Source: Thermococcus litoralis DSM 5473
Lineage (GTDB): Archaea > Methanobacteriota_B > Thermococci > Thermococcales > Thermococcaceae
NCBI RefSeq assembly: GCF_000246985.2
Contig: NC_022084.1
Span: 1,885,224-1,949,223 of the forward strand
Direction of reading: 5' to 3'
DNA: 64,000 nucleotides
Position numbers and translations under genes: made by a program. Numbering within the stretch: the first letter of the stretch is position 1; each line of letters begins with the position of its first letter. A model generated the notes under the pieces. That model did no database searches. It was not told the DNA's origin and saw only the letters and a program-made list of their open reading frames with translations. Positions 45,173 to 55,038 of this stretch are shown one piece after another.

Positions 45173-46849
45173 ATGAAAAAGGCTTCACTAATTTTATGCC
45201 TTCTCGTTCTTATCGCTGCCACTCCAACGGCCGCAGAAAAGCCAAAGGTTATTATAGAGGTGAACCCGAACCTTGAGCTTTTCGCTGTTGTATATATTCT
45301 CGCTTTTAATGGAAATGATCCCTTTATAATCGCCCCTCAAAGCTATATCAACGATGTTTTGGATTATTTTGCTCCCTATAAAAATCATCCAGCCCTTTAT
45401 TCGGTTAGAGAAGCTATTCCACAGGATTTGCCTTACTATAGAAGGGACTACTCGATAAATGAATTCGCAGCTTCTCTAGTTTCAAAACCCTATCTCGGCA
45501 ACATGAGCGAGAATGATTTCACTTTGAGCGAGTTCTACAGGTCTCTGATAAGTTTTGCCAAGGAAAGTAACTTCATGGAATTCTACAAAAAACATGAGAG
45601 AGAATATGAAGAAGCTTTAAAACCAGCAAGGGAAGCTCTCACGCAGGACATCTTCCAAAAGTTTGAAGAACTCTTTGGAAAGCAGTACAAAACCTTTCAT
45701 ATAGCTCTTTCGTATTCTTTAAGAGTCCATCCCGGGAGCAAGGCTGTTGGAGACACTGCTTATTACTTTGGTTATGTGGGTTTTATGCCCGAGCAATATG
45801 CTGAAATCTTTTACCTCTATATCGCCACTCATGAGTATTCCCATTCATTTGTTAATCCCCTTATTTCAGAATATCTCACTGAGTTTTCAGAGTTGGATTA
45901 TTACCTCCTTCAGGTGAGGAGTGAGTTGGCCTATACAACCTACGATCCACACTTTGATACAAACTACCTGTACATCTCCGAGAACCTTGTTGAAGCGCTT
46001 ACAAACTACATTCTAATGTCTCTTAAGCCTAACGTTGTTCATGATCTTCCCAGATACTTCATTTTGAGGGATCATGCGCTTGGATTCTATTTGGTTGATG
46101 ATTTGGTAAGGGAATTTAGAAATTTTGAGAACTCTAAAGACTCGAATGAAACCTTTGAGGATTACATTCCGATATTAATCGAGCACATGAAAAGCTGGGC
46201 AACTCCGGAGAATGTTAGTGAATATTTCAAAAAACGAGTGCCTTTGAGTGGCCTATGGCTTTTTGATAGAGGTTATGAAGAGGGAAAAATTATAATCGTT
46301 TACGGAGCAAAAAATCCAGACCCAACTGGAATAGAATACGATAAAGAAACCGCTTTCATGCTTAAGGAGCTTATTGAGAAGGACGACACATGGAAGCTCT
46401 ATAATGGCAAGCCAAAAATTATAGTAAAAGCGGAAAACGAGCTTGGTGAAGAGGAGTTGAGGACGAATCTCATATTTGTTGGAGGGCCTACTGCCAACGG
46501 CTTGGTGAAGAACTTAACATTTCTCCCCATAAAATTCGTTTTTAATGGCATGTGGGTTTTAGCGAAAAATGCAACGGGCTTTGAGAGTTTTGCGGGATTT
46601 GATATTGAGAACGAAGTTTATAGAGAGCTTAGAAAAGTGAGCGGAACCTTCCAGGCTTACCCCTTAGGAGTTGTGGAAATTGTAAAGAACCCTTGGAACG
46701 AGAGGAACCTGATAGCTGTAATAGCTGGAGTGGATAGGTATTGTACAAGAAAATTGGCAAAGGATTTCACAGCTTATCCGCGGAGCTATGGCATTGAGAG
46801 CGGCAACTATACAGAAGTTGGGTTTTATGTTCAGGGTGATAGCATATGA
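45173..46849 (+). CDS. Secreted zinc-metalloprotease-like protein (DUF4932 type)
   Basis: The product has 558 residues from ATG 45173, after GGTGGTGG. A signal peptide covers 1-20. The gluzincin motif HEYSHSFVNPLISEYL (near 219-234) gives two zinc His and the catalytic Glu; the layout fits the DUF4932 family. The last 170 residues hold an IIVYGAKNPDPTG segment and a later set of strands, perhaps a second domain. It is probably exported. The stop overlaps a short broken ORF by ATGA. Confidence 0.85.
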   Translation: MKKASLILCLLVLIAATPTAAEKPKVIIEVNPNLELFAVVYILAFNGNDPFIIAPQSYINDVLDYFAPYKNHPALYSVREAIPQDLPYYRRDYSINEFAASLVSKPYLGNMSENDFTLSEFYRSLISFAKESNFMEFYKKHEREYEEALKPAREALTQDIFQKFEELFGKQYKTFHIALSYSLRVHPGSKAVGDTAYYFGYVGFMPEQYAEIFYLYIATHEYSHSFVNPLISEYLTEFSELDYYLLQVRSELAYTTYDPHFDTNYLYISENLVEALTNYILMSLKPNVVHDLPRYFILRDHALGFYLVDDLVREFRNFENSKDSNETFEDYIPILIEHMKSWATPENVSEYFKKRVPLSGLWLFDRGYEEGKIIIVYGAKNPDPTGIEYDKETAFMLKELIEKDDTWKLYNGKPKIIVKAENELGEEELRTNLIFVGGPTANGLVKNLTFLPIKFVFNGMWVLAKNATGFESFAGFDIENEVYRELRKVSGTFQAYPLGVVEIVKNPWNERNLIAVIAGVDRYCTRKLAKDFTAYPRSYGIESGNYTEVGFYVQGDSI

Positions 46850-46905
46850 GAAAGGTTGTCTTGATGCTTGCTCTTTTAATTTTAGCCGCTTCGGTATTTG
46901 TGTGA
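46846..46905 (+). pseudogene. Stub of a secreted-protein gene (signal peptide only)
   Basis: ATG 46846 overlaps the stop of the protease gene. The 19 codons encode a perfect signal-peptide start (Arg-Lys, then a hydrophobic stretch) and end at TGA 46905. No continuation is visible in any frame of the following 160 bases. This looks like the head of a lost third gene of the operon. Confidence 0.55.
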
Positions 46906-47067
46906 CGCAAGAACAGTAAGGGAAGTAATGAAGGAGGAAGTTATTTTCATAACGTGAGGAGGGAACTCGCCGCAACCAAAATTTGGCATTTTTGTGTCAA
47001 TTTTTATCTCATCGCTTAATCGAAACTGTTTTAAAGGTGTCATTCTCTTAACTATGGGTAAGGAGCC

Positions 47068-48087
47068 ATGCCAAGCTACATTGTTGTTGGTGGTCAATGG
47101 GGAGATGAAGGGAAAGGGTCGATAATCGCTTATCTTGCTATGCACGATAAACCAGAGGTCATAGCAAGGGGAGGAGTAGGAACAAACGCAGGGCACAGCG
47201 TTTTTATAAACGGAAAGAAGTATGCAGTAAGACAGCTTCCCACGGGTTTTATGAACGAAGATGCAAGGCTTTTGGTTGGGGCTGGGGTTTTGGTGGATCT
47301 AGAGGTTTTCTTCCATGAACTTGAGCACCTGAAAGATTTCAATGTTAAAAATAGAGTGGGCATCGATTATCGCTGTACTGTAATAGAGCCAAAGCATAAG
47401 GAACTTGACAGGACAAACGGCTATCTCCATGGAAAGATAGGAACTACCGGCTCTGGCTGTGGTCCAGCGAATGCGGATAGGGCATTAAGGAAGGCTAGGC
47501 AGGTAAAGGACATCAAGGAACTTGAGCCCTACCTAACAGACGTTGCGGCTGAAGTTAACGATGCCCTCGACGATGGAAAGCTCGTTTTGGTTGAGGGAAC
47601 GCAGGGGTTTGGCTTAAGCCTCTATTTCGGCACTTATCCCTACGTTACGTCAAAAGACACCTCCGCATCGGCTATAGCAAGCGACGTTGGAATAGGCCCG
47701 ACAAGGGTTGATGATGTTATAGTGGTCTTCAAGAGCTTTCCAACGAGAGTTGGGGCAGGGCCGTTCCCAACGGAGATGAGCGAAGAAGAGGCCGATAGAC
47801 TGGGATTGGTCGAGTACGGCACAGTTACCGGAAGGAGAAGGAGAGTAGGGTGGTTTGACTTTGAATTCGCAAGGTATTCTGCAAAGATCAACGGTGCGAC
47901 AATTTTGGCAGTGACTATGCTCGACAAGTACGATAAGGAAGCCTTTGGAGTGACTGATTTTGACAAGCTTCCAAAGAGGGCAAAAGACTTCATTGCAGAA
48001 ATAGAGGAAAAAGTCGGGGTGCCAGTGGGCCTTATAAAGACCGGGCCAGAGTTGGAGCACATCATTGACTTAAGGGAAAACATTTAG
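47068..48087 (+). CDS. purA: Adenylosuccinate synthetase, short archaeal form
   Basis: The product has 339 residues, about 90 fewer than the bacterial enzyme, as in Pyrococcus and relatives. It makes adenylosuccinate from IMP, aspartate and GTP. The P-loop [10 protein letters not shown] is at residues 8-17 and [10 protein letters not shown] near 36. The [20 protein letters not shown] segment near 197 is conserved. A TATA-like TTTTAAAG lies about 40 bases upstream. Its 3' end overlaps the convergent gene by four bases. Confidence 0.95.
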   Translation: MPSYIVVGGQWGDEGKGSIIAYLAMHDKPEVIARGGVGTNAGHSVFINGKKYAVRQLPTGFMNEDARLLVGAGVLVDLEVFFHELEHLKDFNVKNRVGIDYRCTVIEPKHKELDRTNGYLHGKIGTTGSGCGPANADRALRKARQVKDIKELEPYLTDVAAEVNDALDDGKLVLVEGTQGFGLSLYFGTYPYVTSKDTSASAIASDVGIGPTRVDDVIVVFKSFPTRVGAGPFPTEMSEEEADRLGLVEYGTVTGRRRRVGWFDFEFARYSAKINGATILAVTMLDKYDKEAFGVTDFDKLPKRAKDFIAEIEEKVGVPVGLIKTGPELEHIIDLRENI

Positions 48088-48875
48088 CGTAGAAACTCTA
48101 GGATTTTGCTTTTGATCTCTTCTTTTTCAAGCTTTGCAATTTCTTCAAGAGGATACTCCCTTTCAAGCCAGCGAATAAATTTATAACCCAAATAGTAGCC
48201 CAGGAACTGCTTTCCAAAGAGTACATACCATGAGCCGAAGAATGGATTTAAGGGCTCTTTCTCTTTAATCCTCCTTAGAAACTCCCGCTTGAGGAGGGCT
48301 TCGTTCTCTTCACACCATTCGAACCATCCATCCTCCTCAAAGTGCCAAGGCCTTTCGATTATTAAATCCTCAATTCGCTGGGCGAAGCCCTCTGTATAAA
48401 GCCAGAATATTTGCTCGTCTTCAAGTTTCTCTATATCCTCTCCCCTTAAAAGCCAGTGAACTAAGTGACCGAACTCGTGGACGATTAATCCCTCGAGCTT
48501 GTCGTACCAATTAAGCTCGGCTATTGCTTCTAAGCCGAAGAGAATTGATGGCTTCTCCATAAATTCTGTTACCCAGCCGGCTCCGTTTTCGAGGCCGACG
48601 TAAATGACAATGTTGTAATCCTTGACCTCAAAGTACTCTCTAATCTTCCGTTCAACTTTGGGAAGGGAATTTAAGAGAGCTCTGTAAGCGAGTTTGAGCT
48701 CATCAACATTTCTCTTTAAAAGAAGCCCTAAAAATTCCTGCCAGTTCATTTTGTATCTTTCATAGTCCCATCTAATCTTCTCAAAAAGCTCTGGATACTG
48801 TTTGATGTACTCTATCCAACTACTTGTACTTCCGTCCCAATGTTTGAGGAAAGATGAAAATGTGTCGAGGAGCAT
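48084..48875 (-). CDS. Predicted gluzincin-type zinc protease
   Basis: The product has 263 residues if ATG 48875 is the start, with GGGTGG upstream; ATG 48896 is possible. The motif [13 protein letters not shown] (near 128-140) supplies HExxH, and the following FAQRIED gives a likely third acidic ligand. No signal peptide is seen, so it is cytosolic. The layout resembles the DUF2268-type protein at 52188, though the sequences differ. No substrate is known. Confidence 0.75.
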   Translation of the reverse strand: MLLDTFSSFLKHWDGSTSSWIEYIKQYPELFEKIRWDYERYKMNWQEFLGLLLKRNVDELKLAYRALLNSLPKVERKIREYFEVKDYNIVIYVGLENGAGWVTEFMEKPSILFGLEAIAELNWYDKLEGLIVHEFGHLVHWLLRGEDIEKLEDEQIFWLYTEGFAQRIEDLIIERPWHFEEDGWFEWCEENEALLKREFLRRIKEKEPLNPFFGSWYVLFGKQFLGYYLGYKFIRWLEREYPLEEIAKLEKEEIKSKILEFLR

Positions 48876-48964
48876 CGAAGCCACCCGAGAGTGCATACCA
48901 TATCGGACCTCAAAGCGAGCCTCTTACTGGATTCCTTTTACCTCGCTCTATAAAAGGATTGTGG

Positions 48965-49425
48965 TAAGTGCTGGCTTTCACGCTACAGGACAACTCTGAA
49001 AACCCTATCAACCCTCCTGCAGAGATGAATGCCGCAAACTTCACCAGCAGGCCGAAGGTGAGCTTCTTCCACGCTCTTTTTCCTCAGGCAGTCCTCCGCC
49101 ACGAGTACTGGAATGGCTTTTTAGGAGCCGTAGACGAGGAGAACGTAGAGCCACAGAACGAAGGGGAAGTAGTAGCGAAAGCGAGATACAGGTCGGTCAG
49201 CGGATCGGGGTTGAGGAGTATTTTCTCCTCGGGAGGAAGTTTGAGGTTGTTGATTACGGCAAGTACTTCCACTAGGTAGGCGGAGAGCATACCAACGATC
49301 AGATACGCTTTAAAATTGCCTCCGTATTTCCGATAGAGGCCCCAAGCTCTCTCCCGGAAGCGGTGTATAAGGGCAAGAACTGTGAAGATTAGCCATGTCG
49401 TCCCGAGCCACGGGAGTGTGAGGAG
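48965..49425 (-). pseudogene. Truncated and frameshifted membrane-protein gene
   Basis: The reverse strand gives a stretch with LPWLGTTWLIFTVLALIHRF, FKAYLIVGMLSAYLVEVLA and ILLNPDPLTDLYLAF, then, after a frame change, an FVLWLYVLLVYGS piece and a decayed tail. These are membrane helices of a multi-pass protein that has lost both ends. The 5' side ends exactly at a sequence that looks like an insertion-sequence end (49426). The family cannot be named. Confidence 0.55.
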
Positions 49426-49444
49426 GGGCTGTTTCGTAAATAGT
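49426..49444 (+). mobile_element. Possible solo end of an IS6-type insertion sequence
   Basis: GGGGCTGTTTCGTAAATAG resembles the terminal inverted repeats of IS6-family elements, which begin GG..CTGTT and are A-rich later. No inverted partner or transposase is seen in the next 100 bases. It lies at the break of the membrane-protein remnant, as if an insertion and deletion took place there. This is tentative. Confidence 0.3.
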
Positions 49445-49532
49445 TAAAATCGTAAAGTTTGTTGAGGTTTGTAGGGCGAAATTTTTAAATATTTTTATGG
49501 GGAGTTTTGTAGTTACGGCTGACCAGAACGGA

Positions 49533-50366
49533 TTAGTCCCCCATAATAGAAGATGCTCTCTCTGCTGACGCCCATTCCAAGTCTCCCCTGGAATGCTCCA
49601 CGAGCCACTCCACTATTGTCCTGTGGAATTCCTCGCTCCATTCGGGGTCTTCAAAAATCTCGTGGTAAGCTCCTTTGAATTCTTTCAGTGCTTTGTCCTC
49701 CACTTTAAGCTCCGCGAAGAGCTTTCTTGCTCCATCTGGAGGGGTTATTACATCCCCCGTGCCAACAAGCAAAAGTACAGGCACCATTATTTTATGGGCC
49801 TCTTTGTGTGCACGCTCCATGTTGTCAAAGATACTCATACCAAGCTTTGCCGAAATCCTGTCGTGGACTAGGGGATCTTCGACGTAGCGTTTAACTGCTT
49901 CGGGATTTCTAGAGAGGAGCTTCGGGTCAAGACCATTGGAAAGCGTCAGACTGGGAGTTATTTTTCCGAGAACTTTGGCGAGGGCGACCATGAAGCTTGG
50001 TGTTTTCGGGCTTTTTGCGAGGGCAGGAGAGGAAGCTATAACTCCTCTTATCCTATCAGGTCTTGTCTCGGCGTATCTTATCACGGTTAATCCGCCAAGG
50101 CTGTGACCGAAGAGGAAGGGCTTTTCGCCTAGTTCTTCAATTATGGAATCAATTATCTCCATTGCCTCCTCTATGCTCGCATGACCTCTTTTCCCGTCAC
50201 TTCTTCCATGGCCAGGCCAGTCAAAGGTATAGACGGCGAAGCCCTCTTCAGTTAACGTTTTTATTAGCTTGCCATATCTTCCAATGTGCTCTCCAAGGCC
50301 GTGAACTAGGACTACCCACCCTTTTTCGGGGGTTCCGAACTTTGCCTTATATATCAAACCCAACAC
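49533..50366 (-). CDS. Alpha/beta hydrolase (monoacylglycerol lipase/lysophospholipase type)
   Basis: The product has 277 residues. It shows VLVHGLGEHIGRYG near 18-31 (oxyanion region), the nucleophile elbow GHSLGG near 88, the Asp in GTGDVITPPDG near 202 and the His in GAYHEIFEDPEW near 230. DWPGHGRSDGKRGH is the type seen in monoacylglycerol lipases. The start is uncertain: GTG 50366 or TTG shortly after, both with a weak RBS. It lies 27 bases after trmO and may share its transcript. Confidence 0.9.
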   Translation of the reverse strand: MLGLIYKAKFGTPEKGWVVLVHGLGEHIGRYGKLIKTLTEEGFAVYTFDWPGHGRSDGKRGHASIEEAMEIIDSIIEELGEKPFLFGHSLGGLTVIRYAETRPDRIRGVIASSPALAKSPKTPSFMVALAKVLGKITPSLTLSNGLDPKLLSRNPEAVKRYVEDPLVHDRISAKLGMSIFDNMERAHKEAHKIMVPVLLLVGTGDVITPPDGARKLFAELKVEDKALKEFKGAYHEIFEDPEWSEEFHRTIVEWLVEHSRGDLEWASAERASSIMGD

Positions 50367-50392
50367 CCAAAAAGAGAGATAACAAAAGAAAC

Positions 50393-50779
50393 TTAAATCC
50401 CTTTCGGACAGTCAAGCTCTTTCACGAAGGGCTTTATATCCACTATAGGAGTACCATCAAAGGCGTCTATCTCAGTGATAAAGATTCTTGTCCCCTTTAT
50501 CCTAACAATCTTCACGGTGTAAATGGCAACTGGATTTGGTCTAACTGGCGAGCGAGTTGCAAAAACTCCTCTTAGCGGGTTTTTTGGATCTCCACGAGGA
50601 TGGACTTTCAATGTTTTTCTCTTCTCCGGGGTGTCGCTCTTGTGGAACCATAAGATCAGCTTTATCCAATCACCTTCGTTAAGGCCTTCAAGAGCCTCAG
50701 CGAACTCTGGGTAGATTTCGAGGAAAGTCTCGCCGTCTTTATGAACTCGGCCGAGTGGGGTTAGTTTGAATTTTTCCAT
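50393..50779 (-). CDS. trmO: tRNA m6t6A37 methyltransferase TrmO-like protein
   Basis: The product has 128 residues from ATG 50779. It has the TsaA/TrmO fold: IGRVH-like LTPLGRVHKDG at 7-17, the RGVFATRSPVRPNPVAI motif (near 71-87), and EIDAFDGTPIVDIKP (near 106-120). TrmO transfers methyl from S-adenosylmethionine to N6 of t6A at tRNA position 37. Archaeal members are short like this one. Confidence 0.9.
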   Translation of the reverse strand: MEKFKLTPLGRVHKDGETFLEIYPEFAEALEGLNEGDWIKLILWFHKSDTPEKRKTLKVHPRGDPKNPLRGVFATRSPVRPNPVAIYTVKIVRIKGTRIFITEIDAFDGTPIVDIKPFVKELDCPKGI

Positions 50780-50853
50780 CTCCAAACCTCGGTTTCTTTT
50801 TAAGCAACAACTTCTATAGAGAAAATGGAAACCAGAGGCAACAAAATATAGGA

Positions 50854-52119
50854 TTAAGTCCCATGCTCCCAGCTTTCCAAGTACTTCTTCTGTTCTTCGG
50901 TTAGCTCTTCAATCTCAATGCCCATTGCATTGAGCTTAATCCTTGCGACCATTTCGTCGATTTCTCTTGGAAGGACATAGACCTTAGGTTCAAGCTTTCC
51001 ACGGTTGTTCTTGATGTACTCTGCTGCTTTCGCCTGCAAAGCAAAGCTCATGTCCATAATCTCTGCTGGATGTCCATCAGCAGCTGCTAGATTAACAAGT
51101 CTACCTTCTGCTAGGAGATATAACCTTCTTCCATCTTTGAGTTTGTACTCAGTAATGTTTGGCCTTGGATGGCTAATCTCTACTGCCAAGCTCTCTAAAT
51201 CGGGCTTTGAGATTTCCACGTCAAAGTGACCGGCGTTTGCCATGATTGCCCCGTCCTTCATAAATTCAAAGTGCTCCCTGCGGATGCAGTTTATGTTTCC
51301 GGTTGAGGTGACAAAAATATCTCCAACTTTAGCAGCCTCACTCATCGGCATAACCAAAAACCCGTCCATTCTTGCCTCTAATGCCCTAATAGGGTCTACC
51401 TCGACCACTATAACCGTAGCTCCCAGTCCCCTTGCACGCATCGCAATTCCTCTTCCGCACCACCCGTAGCCGACAACCACGACGTTTTTACCTGCAACAA
51501 GGAGGTTTGTGCTCCTTATTATTCCGTCCCATGTTGATTGGCCCGTTCCATAGCGGTTATCAAAGAGGTATTTTGTATATGAATCATTAACTGCTATAAT
51601 CGGGAATTTGAGCACTCCGTCCTTTTCCATTGCCCTCAGCCTTATCACACCAGTGGTCGTTTCTTCACTAGCCCCCCATATTTCGGGGATTAGCTCTTGT
51701 CTCTCCTTTAAGACCGTTGAAACCATGTCCGCTCCGTCGTCTATGATGATGTTTGGCCTTATGTCTAATGCTCTGTGCATGAACTCGTAGTACTCTTCCC
51801 TGCTTTCTCCTCTTATGGCGTAGACCTTTACCCCATTCTTTGCCAAAGCTGCAACAACATCGTCTTGTGTGCTCAATGGATTGCTTGCCGCTGCTGAGAC
51901 CTCTGCTCCTGCGGCTTTTAAAGTCAAGAGCAAGAAGGCTGTTTTCATTTCAAGATGAAGGGTTGCAGCAATTCTAACTCCTTTAAAGGGTTTTTCCTTC
52001 TCAAATTCCCTTCTTATATGCTGGAGGACGGGCATAAACCTTGAAACCCAGTCTATCTTTTTCTCCCCTTCTGGTGCAAGTTTAATGTCCTTTACGCAAT
52101 AATCTTTTGTGCAGTCCAT
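50854..52119 (-). CDS. ahcY: Adenosylhomocysteinase
   Basis: The product has 421 residues. It splits S-adenosylhomocysteine to adenosine and homocysteine and so keeps methylation running. The NAD+ site [15 protein letters not shown] is near 217-231, and [10 protein letters not shown] (near 127) and [18 protein letters not shown] (near 181-198) are conserved active-site parts. It is a single-gene unit on this strand, with trmO downstream in the same direction. Confidence 0.96.
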   Translation of the reverse strand: MDCTKDYCVKDIKLAPEGEKKIDWVSRFMPVLQHIRREFEKEKPFKGVRIAATLHLEMKTAFLLLTLKAAGAEVSAAASNPLSTQDDVVAALAKNGVKVYAIRGESREEYYEFMHRALDIRPNIIIDDGADMVSTVLKERQELIPEIWGASEETTTGVIRLRAMEKDGVLKFPIIAVNDSYTKYLFDNRYGTGQSTWDGIIRSTNLLVAGKNVVVVGYGWCGRGIAMRARGLGATVIVVEVDPIRALEARMDGFLVMPMSEAAKVGDIFVTSTGNINCIRREHFEFMKDGAIMANAGHFDVEISKPDLESLAVEISHPRPNITEYKLKDGRRLYLLAEGRLVNLAAADGHPAEIMDMSFALQAKAAEYIKNNRGKLEPKVYVLPREIDEMVARIKLNAMGIEIEELTEEQKKYLESWEHGT

Positions 52120-52187
52120 ACAATCACCTTTTGAGGATAAGGTTAAAGAGTTAAAAAGGTGATTATTGAGGCAACTGGTGGTTGCTT

Positions 52188-53051
52188 ATGCGAATTGTAC
52201 TTGGGGTGAGGGAGCTTAGGGAGTGCTTAACTGACTCTGAAGAAGATACTTGGGAGTGTTATTACTCAAAGTTCAAGCATGTGTTTGACCCGATATTTGA
52301 AAACATTTACAGAATCAAGCCGGAAGAAGCTAGAGAACTTCTAAAACACGTTGATTTTAGAATTTCGCTGGAAATAGCCGAGCGATTTTTAAAAGATGGT
52401 GGACTTGAGAAAGTTGAAAGTTTGCTTGAGAGAAGTGTTGAGCTCTGCCCTCCAAAGGAAGATTTTGATGTTTATCTTCTAGTTGGGCTGAACGGCATCG
52501 GGGGAACAGCAAAGAAGGCAAACAAGCCCTATATATTCTTGGGTCTCGAGATGTATGAAGCTCTGGGGAGGTTGAGTGGTACGAGCGCTTTGGAAGCTCT
52601 CGATTATCTGGTTCCTCATGAATATGCACATCTCGTTAGAAGTGAGCACTTAGGAGAGTGGAGTGTGGAAGGCTTAACTGTTGGAGAGCTTGCGGTTCAC
52701 GAGGGTATTGCAACACTCTTTCCTCTGGTTTTAAAAGACGATTTAAGCTTGGAAGAGCTTAGGAAATCCATTGGATACAATGAAGTGCAGATAAACTATG
52801 CTCTGAAACATAAAGATGAGATAATAAACGAAATCTTAGCTCTATGGGATGTTGAGCTTGATGAGGAAATTTCAAAGAGATATTTCTTAACCAATTTTAA
52901 GGGAAACATTGGTGGAAGGCCTCACATCTTGGGTTATTTTGTGGGCTCTTGGATTGTTTTGAATCTGCTGAAAGCTGGGTTTGTCATTTGCGAACTGATA
53001 AAGATGCCAAGTGATGAAATCCTAACATTGTACTTGGAGGTGGTTAGATGA
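52188..53051 (+). CDS. Predicted DUF2268-type zinc protease
   Basis: The product has 287 residues from ATG 52188, after GGTGG. HEYAHLVRS (near 147) is the HExxH zinc motif, and ELAVHEGIATLFPL (near 168-181) holds a possible third ligand. An NGIGGTAKKANKPYIFLGLE strand-loop precedes it, as in the DUF2268 family. It is cytosolic. Its stop overlaps the next start by four bases, so it is coupled to the cyclase-like gene. Confidence 0.8.
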   Translation: MRIVLGVRELRECLTDSEEDTWECYYSKFKHVFDPIFENIYRIKPEEARELLKHVDFRISLEIAERFLKDGGLEKVESLLERSVELCPPKEDFDVYLLVGLNGIGGTAKKANKPYIFLGLEMYEALGRLSGTSALEALDYLVPHEYAHLVRSEHLGEWSVEGLTVGELAVHEGIATLFPLVLKDDLSLEELRKSIGYNEVQINYALKHKDEIINEILALWDVELDEEISKRYFLTNFKGNIGGRPHILGYFVGSWIVLNLLKAGFVICELIKMPSDEILTLYLEVVR

Positions 53052-53611
53052 TAGTTGATTTAACCCTTGAACTCAGCGAAGAGACTCCCATATATCCGGG
53101 CGACCCGAGGGTTGAGGTGAAAAGATGGGCTACTATCGAGAAGGACGGCTATTATATGAACGCCCTCTTTCTTGGGGAGCACAGCGGGACGCACGTTGAC
53201 GCTCCGGCGCATTTCATTGCTTACGGAGAGACAATAGATCAAGTGCCGCTGGAGGAGTTCATTGGGAAGGGAGTAGTTGTTGACGTTTCTCACCTACAGG
53301 GAAACATAGAGCCCGGAGACATAAAAATGGTAGAAGAGATGGTCTTCTTCTACACTGGAGGAAAAGACATTTACCTTAGTGAAGAGGGAGCAAGATATCT
53401 GGTGGAAAAGGGCATTAAAGCCGTAGGAATCGACAATCCAACCATAGGGGGCTTTGAAGTGCATAAAATTCTGCTCTCCAATGAAATTCTCATTTTCGAG
53501 AATTTGGCTAACCTCGAAAAACTCATTGGAAAAGAGTTTACTTTCTTTGGAGTTCCCTTAAAAATCAAAAACGGTTCAGGAAGTCCCGTTAGAGCTTTTG
53601 CACTCCTTTAG
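53048..53611 (+). CDS. Cyclase/arylformamidase-family (KynB-like) hydrolase
   Basis: The product has 187 residues. The Mn/Zn motif HSGTHVDAPAHF (near 38-49) is that of the cyclase family PF04199, which contains kynurenine formamidase and other amide hydrolases. YPGDPRVEVKRW near 16-27 is also conserved. No tryptophan-degradation genes are near, so the substrate is open. It overlaps the preceding protease-like gene. Confidence 0.88.
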   Translation: MIVDLTLELSEETPIYPGDPRVEVKRWATIEKDGYYMNALFLGEHSGTHVDAPAHFIAYGETIDQVPLEEFIGKGVVVDVSHLQGNIEPGDIKMVEEMVFFYTGGKDIYLSEEGARYLVEKGIKAVGIDNPTIGGFEVHKILLSNEILIFENLANLEKLIGKEFTFFGVPLKIKNGSGSPVRAFALL

Positions 53612-53747
53612 AAAGTCAAACTTAGCCTATCTTGTTCCCTTTTTGTCCCTTCTTTTTATACACTTCTTGGTGGGAGAAGAAATAGCTCCAACAACCATAG
53701 TTGGCTTAATCCTCATAGTGGGAGGAATAATAATAGGAAAGAAATAG
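53612..53747 (+). pseudogene. C-terminal remnant of an EamA (DMT) transporter
   Basis: Directly after the KynB-like stop, an open frame without a start encodes the last two helices of an EamA permease. It shows AYLVPFLSLLF, then the helix pair around LVGEEIAPTTIVGLILIVGG and a KK end before TAG at 53745-53747. The GEE/PTT turn is the family hallmark. The other eight helices are missing, so this is deletion debris. Confidence 0.7.
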
Positions 53748-53750
53748 AAA

Positions 53751-54944
53751 TCACTCTTCCCTAAATGCTCCATATTTCTTGGGGTCGTAGAAAGGTGGAG
53801 CAACGGTTAGCGCCTTCTTCTTTTGCCCTCTTATGTCGATCTCTATCTCTATTCCGGGCTTTGCATACTCTGGCTTAACGAATGCTATACCTATGCCGAT
53901 CCCCAATAGAGGTGAGAGCGTTCCGCTTGTAACTTCTCCAATCCCCTTGCCGTCTGCGTATACCTTGTACCCTGCCCTTGGAATGCCCTTGTCCACCATC
54001 TTGAAGTGCACCATCTTGCTTGGAAGGCCTCTTTCCTTCTGCTTGAGCAGTGCCTCCTTACCTATGAACTCCTTGTCCCAGAAGATTGCAAACTCAAGGT
54101 TTGCCTGGAGAGGAGTTACCTCATCGATGTCAGTGCTCAAAAGCTGGAGCTCCTTTGTTTCGTTGCCATAGAGGGTATAACCTGCCTCAAGCCTTAGGGT
54201 ATCCCTAGCACCAAGTCCAGCGGGCTTTATGCCGTACTTTTGTCCAGCCTTAAGTATCTTCTCCCATACGTATAGGGCTTTCTCTGGCTTTCCTCTCTTC
54301 TCCGGGTTTGGATGATATGGATTTGCATCCTCAAAGTAAACCTCAAAGCCGTTTTCTCCAGTGTAGCCACTTCTTGAGAGGAGCATCTTAATCCCATCGA
54401 GCTCGACTTCCTTAGCCTGGAACCACCAGAGCTGATTGATGTCAATTCCAAAGAGATCCATGGCAAGGTCTCTTGCTTTTGGCCCTTGAACCGAGAACAT
54501 TGCCATATCATAGGTTTTGTTCTCTATCTCCAAATCGAGCTTTGTATACTGCTCAATTGCCCCTTTAATTGAGGTGAACCATGCGTAGAGCTTTTCAAAG
54601 GCATCGCTGTCGCAGATCATCATGTAAGTGTCGTTTCCCATGTTGAACACTAGGGTCTCATCTTTCACCGCTCCCCTTTCGTTGAGGACCAAGCTGTAGG
54701 TTCCGCTTATTGCAGGAGGTTTGGAAATGTCGTTTGTGGTCACGTATTGAAGGAACTTGAGCGCATCCTTCCCTCTAAAGAAGATTTCTCCCATATGGGA
54801 AACATCAAAAACTCCGACTCCATTCCTAACGGCAAGGTGTTCCTCTTTTATGCTCGAGTACCAGATGGGCATTTCCCAGCCTGCAAACTCTTCAACTTTC
54901 TTTGCATGCTCCTTGTGCCAGTCAAAAATGTGCACCCTCTTCAT
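53751..54944 (-). CDS. gcvT: Glycine cleavage system aminomethyltransferase (T protein)
   Basis: The product has 397 residues from ATG 54944, after GGTGATA. It transfers the methylene of the lipoyl-bound aminomethyl group to tetrahydropterin. Seen are [13 protein letters not shown] near 46-58, the folate-binding [13 protein letters not shown] near 206-218 and [16 protein letters not shown] near 255-270. The other glycine-cleavage genes are not in the window. Confidence 0.95.
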   Translation of the reverse strand: MKRVHIFDWHKEHAKKVEEFAGWEMPIWYSSIKEEHLAVRNGVGVFDVSHMGEIFFRGKDALKFLQYVTTNDISKPPAISGTYSLVLNERGAVKDETLVFNMGNDTYMMICDSDAFEKLYAWFTSIKGAIEQYTKLDLEIENKTYDMAMFSVQGPKARDLAMDLFGIDINQLWWFQAKEVELDGIKMLLSRSGYTGENGFEVYFEDANPYHPNPEKRGKPEKALYVWEKILKAGQKYGIKPAGLGARDTLRLEAGYTLYGNETKELQLLSTDIDEVTPLQANLEFAIFWDKEFIGKEALLKQKERGLPSKMVHFKMVDKGIPRAGYKVYADGKGIGEVTSGTLSPLLGIGIGIAFVKPEYAKPGIEIEIDIRGQKKKALTVAPPFYDPKKYGAFREE

Positions 54945-55038
54945 AGTATCACCATCCATGAAATATGCCTCTTCAAATATAATGTTTTCCTTCCTAAAGA
55001 GCTAAATACCCTCATGACGATATATATCTGGTGGTCGC

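Noticed and set aside
48968-49279. Forward ORF of 103 codons opposite the membrane-protein remnant
   Set aside because: Its residues show no family pattern, whereas the reverse strand reads as membrane helices.
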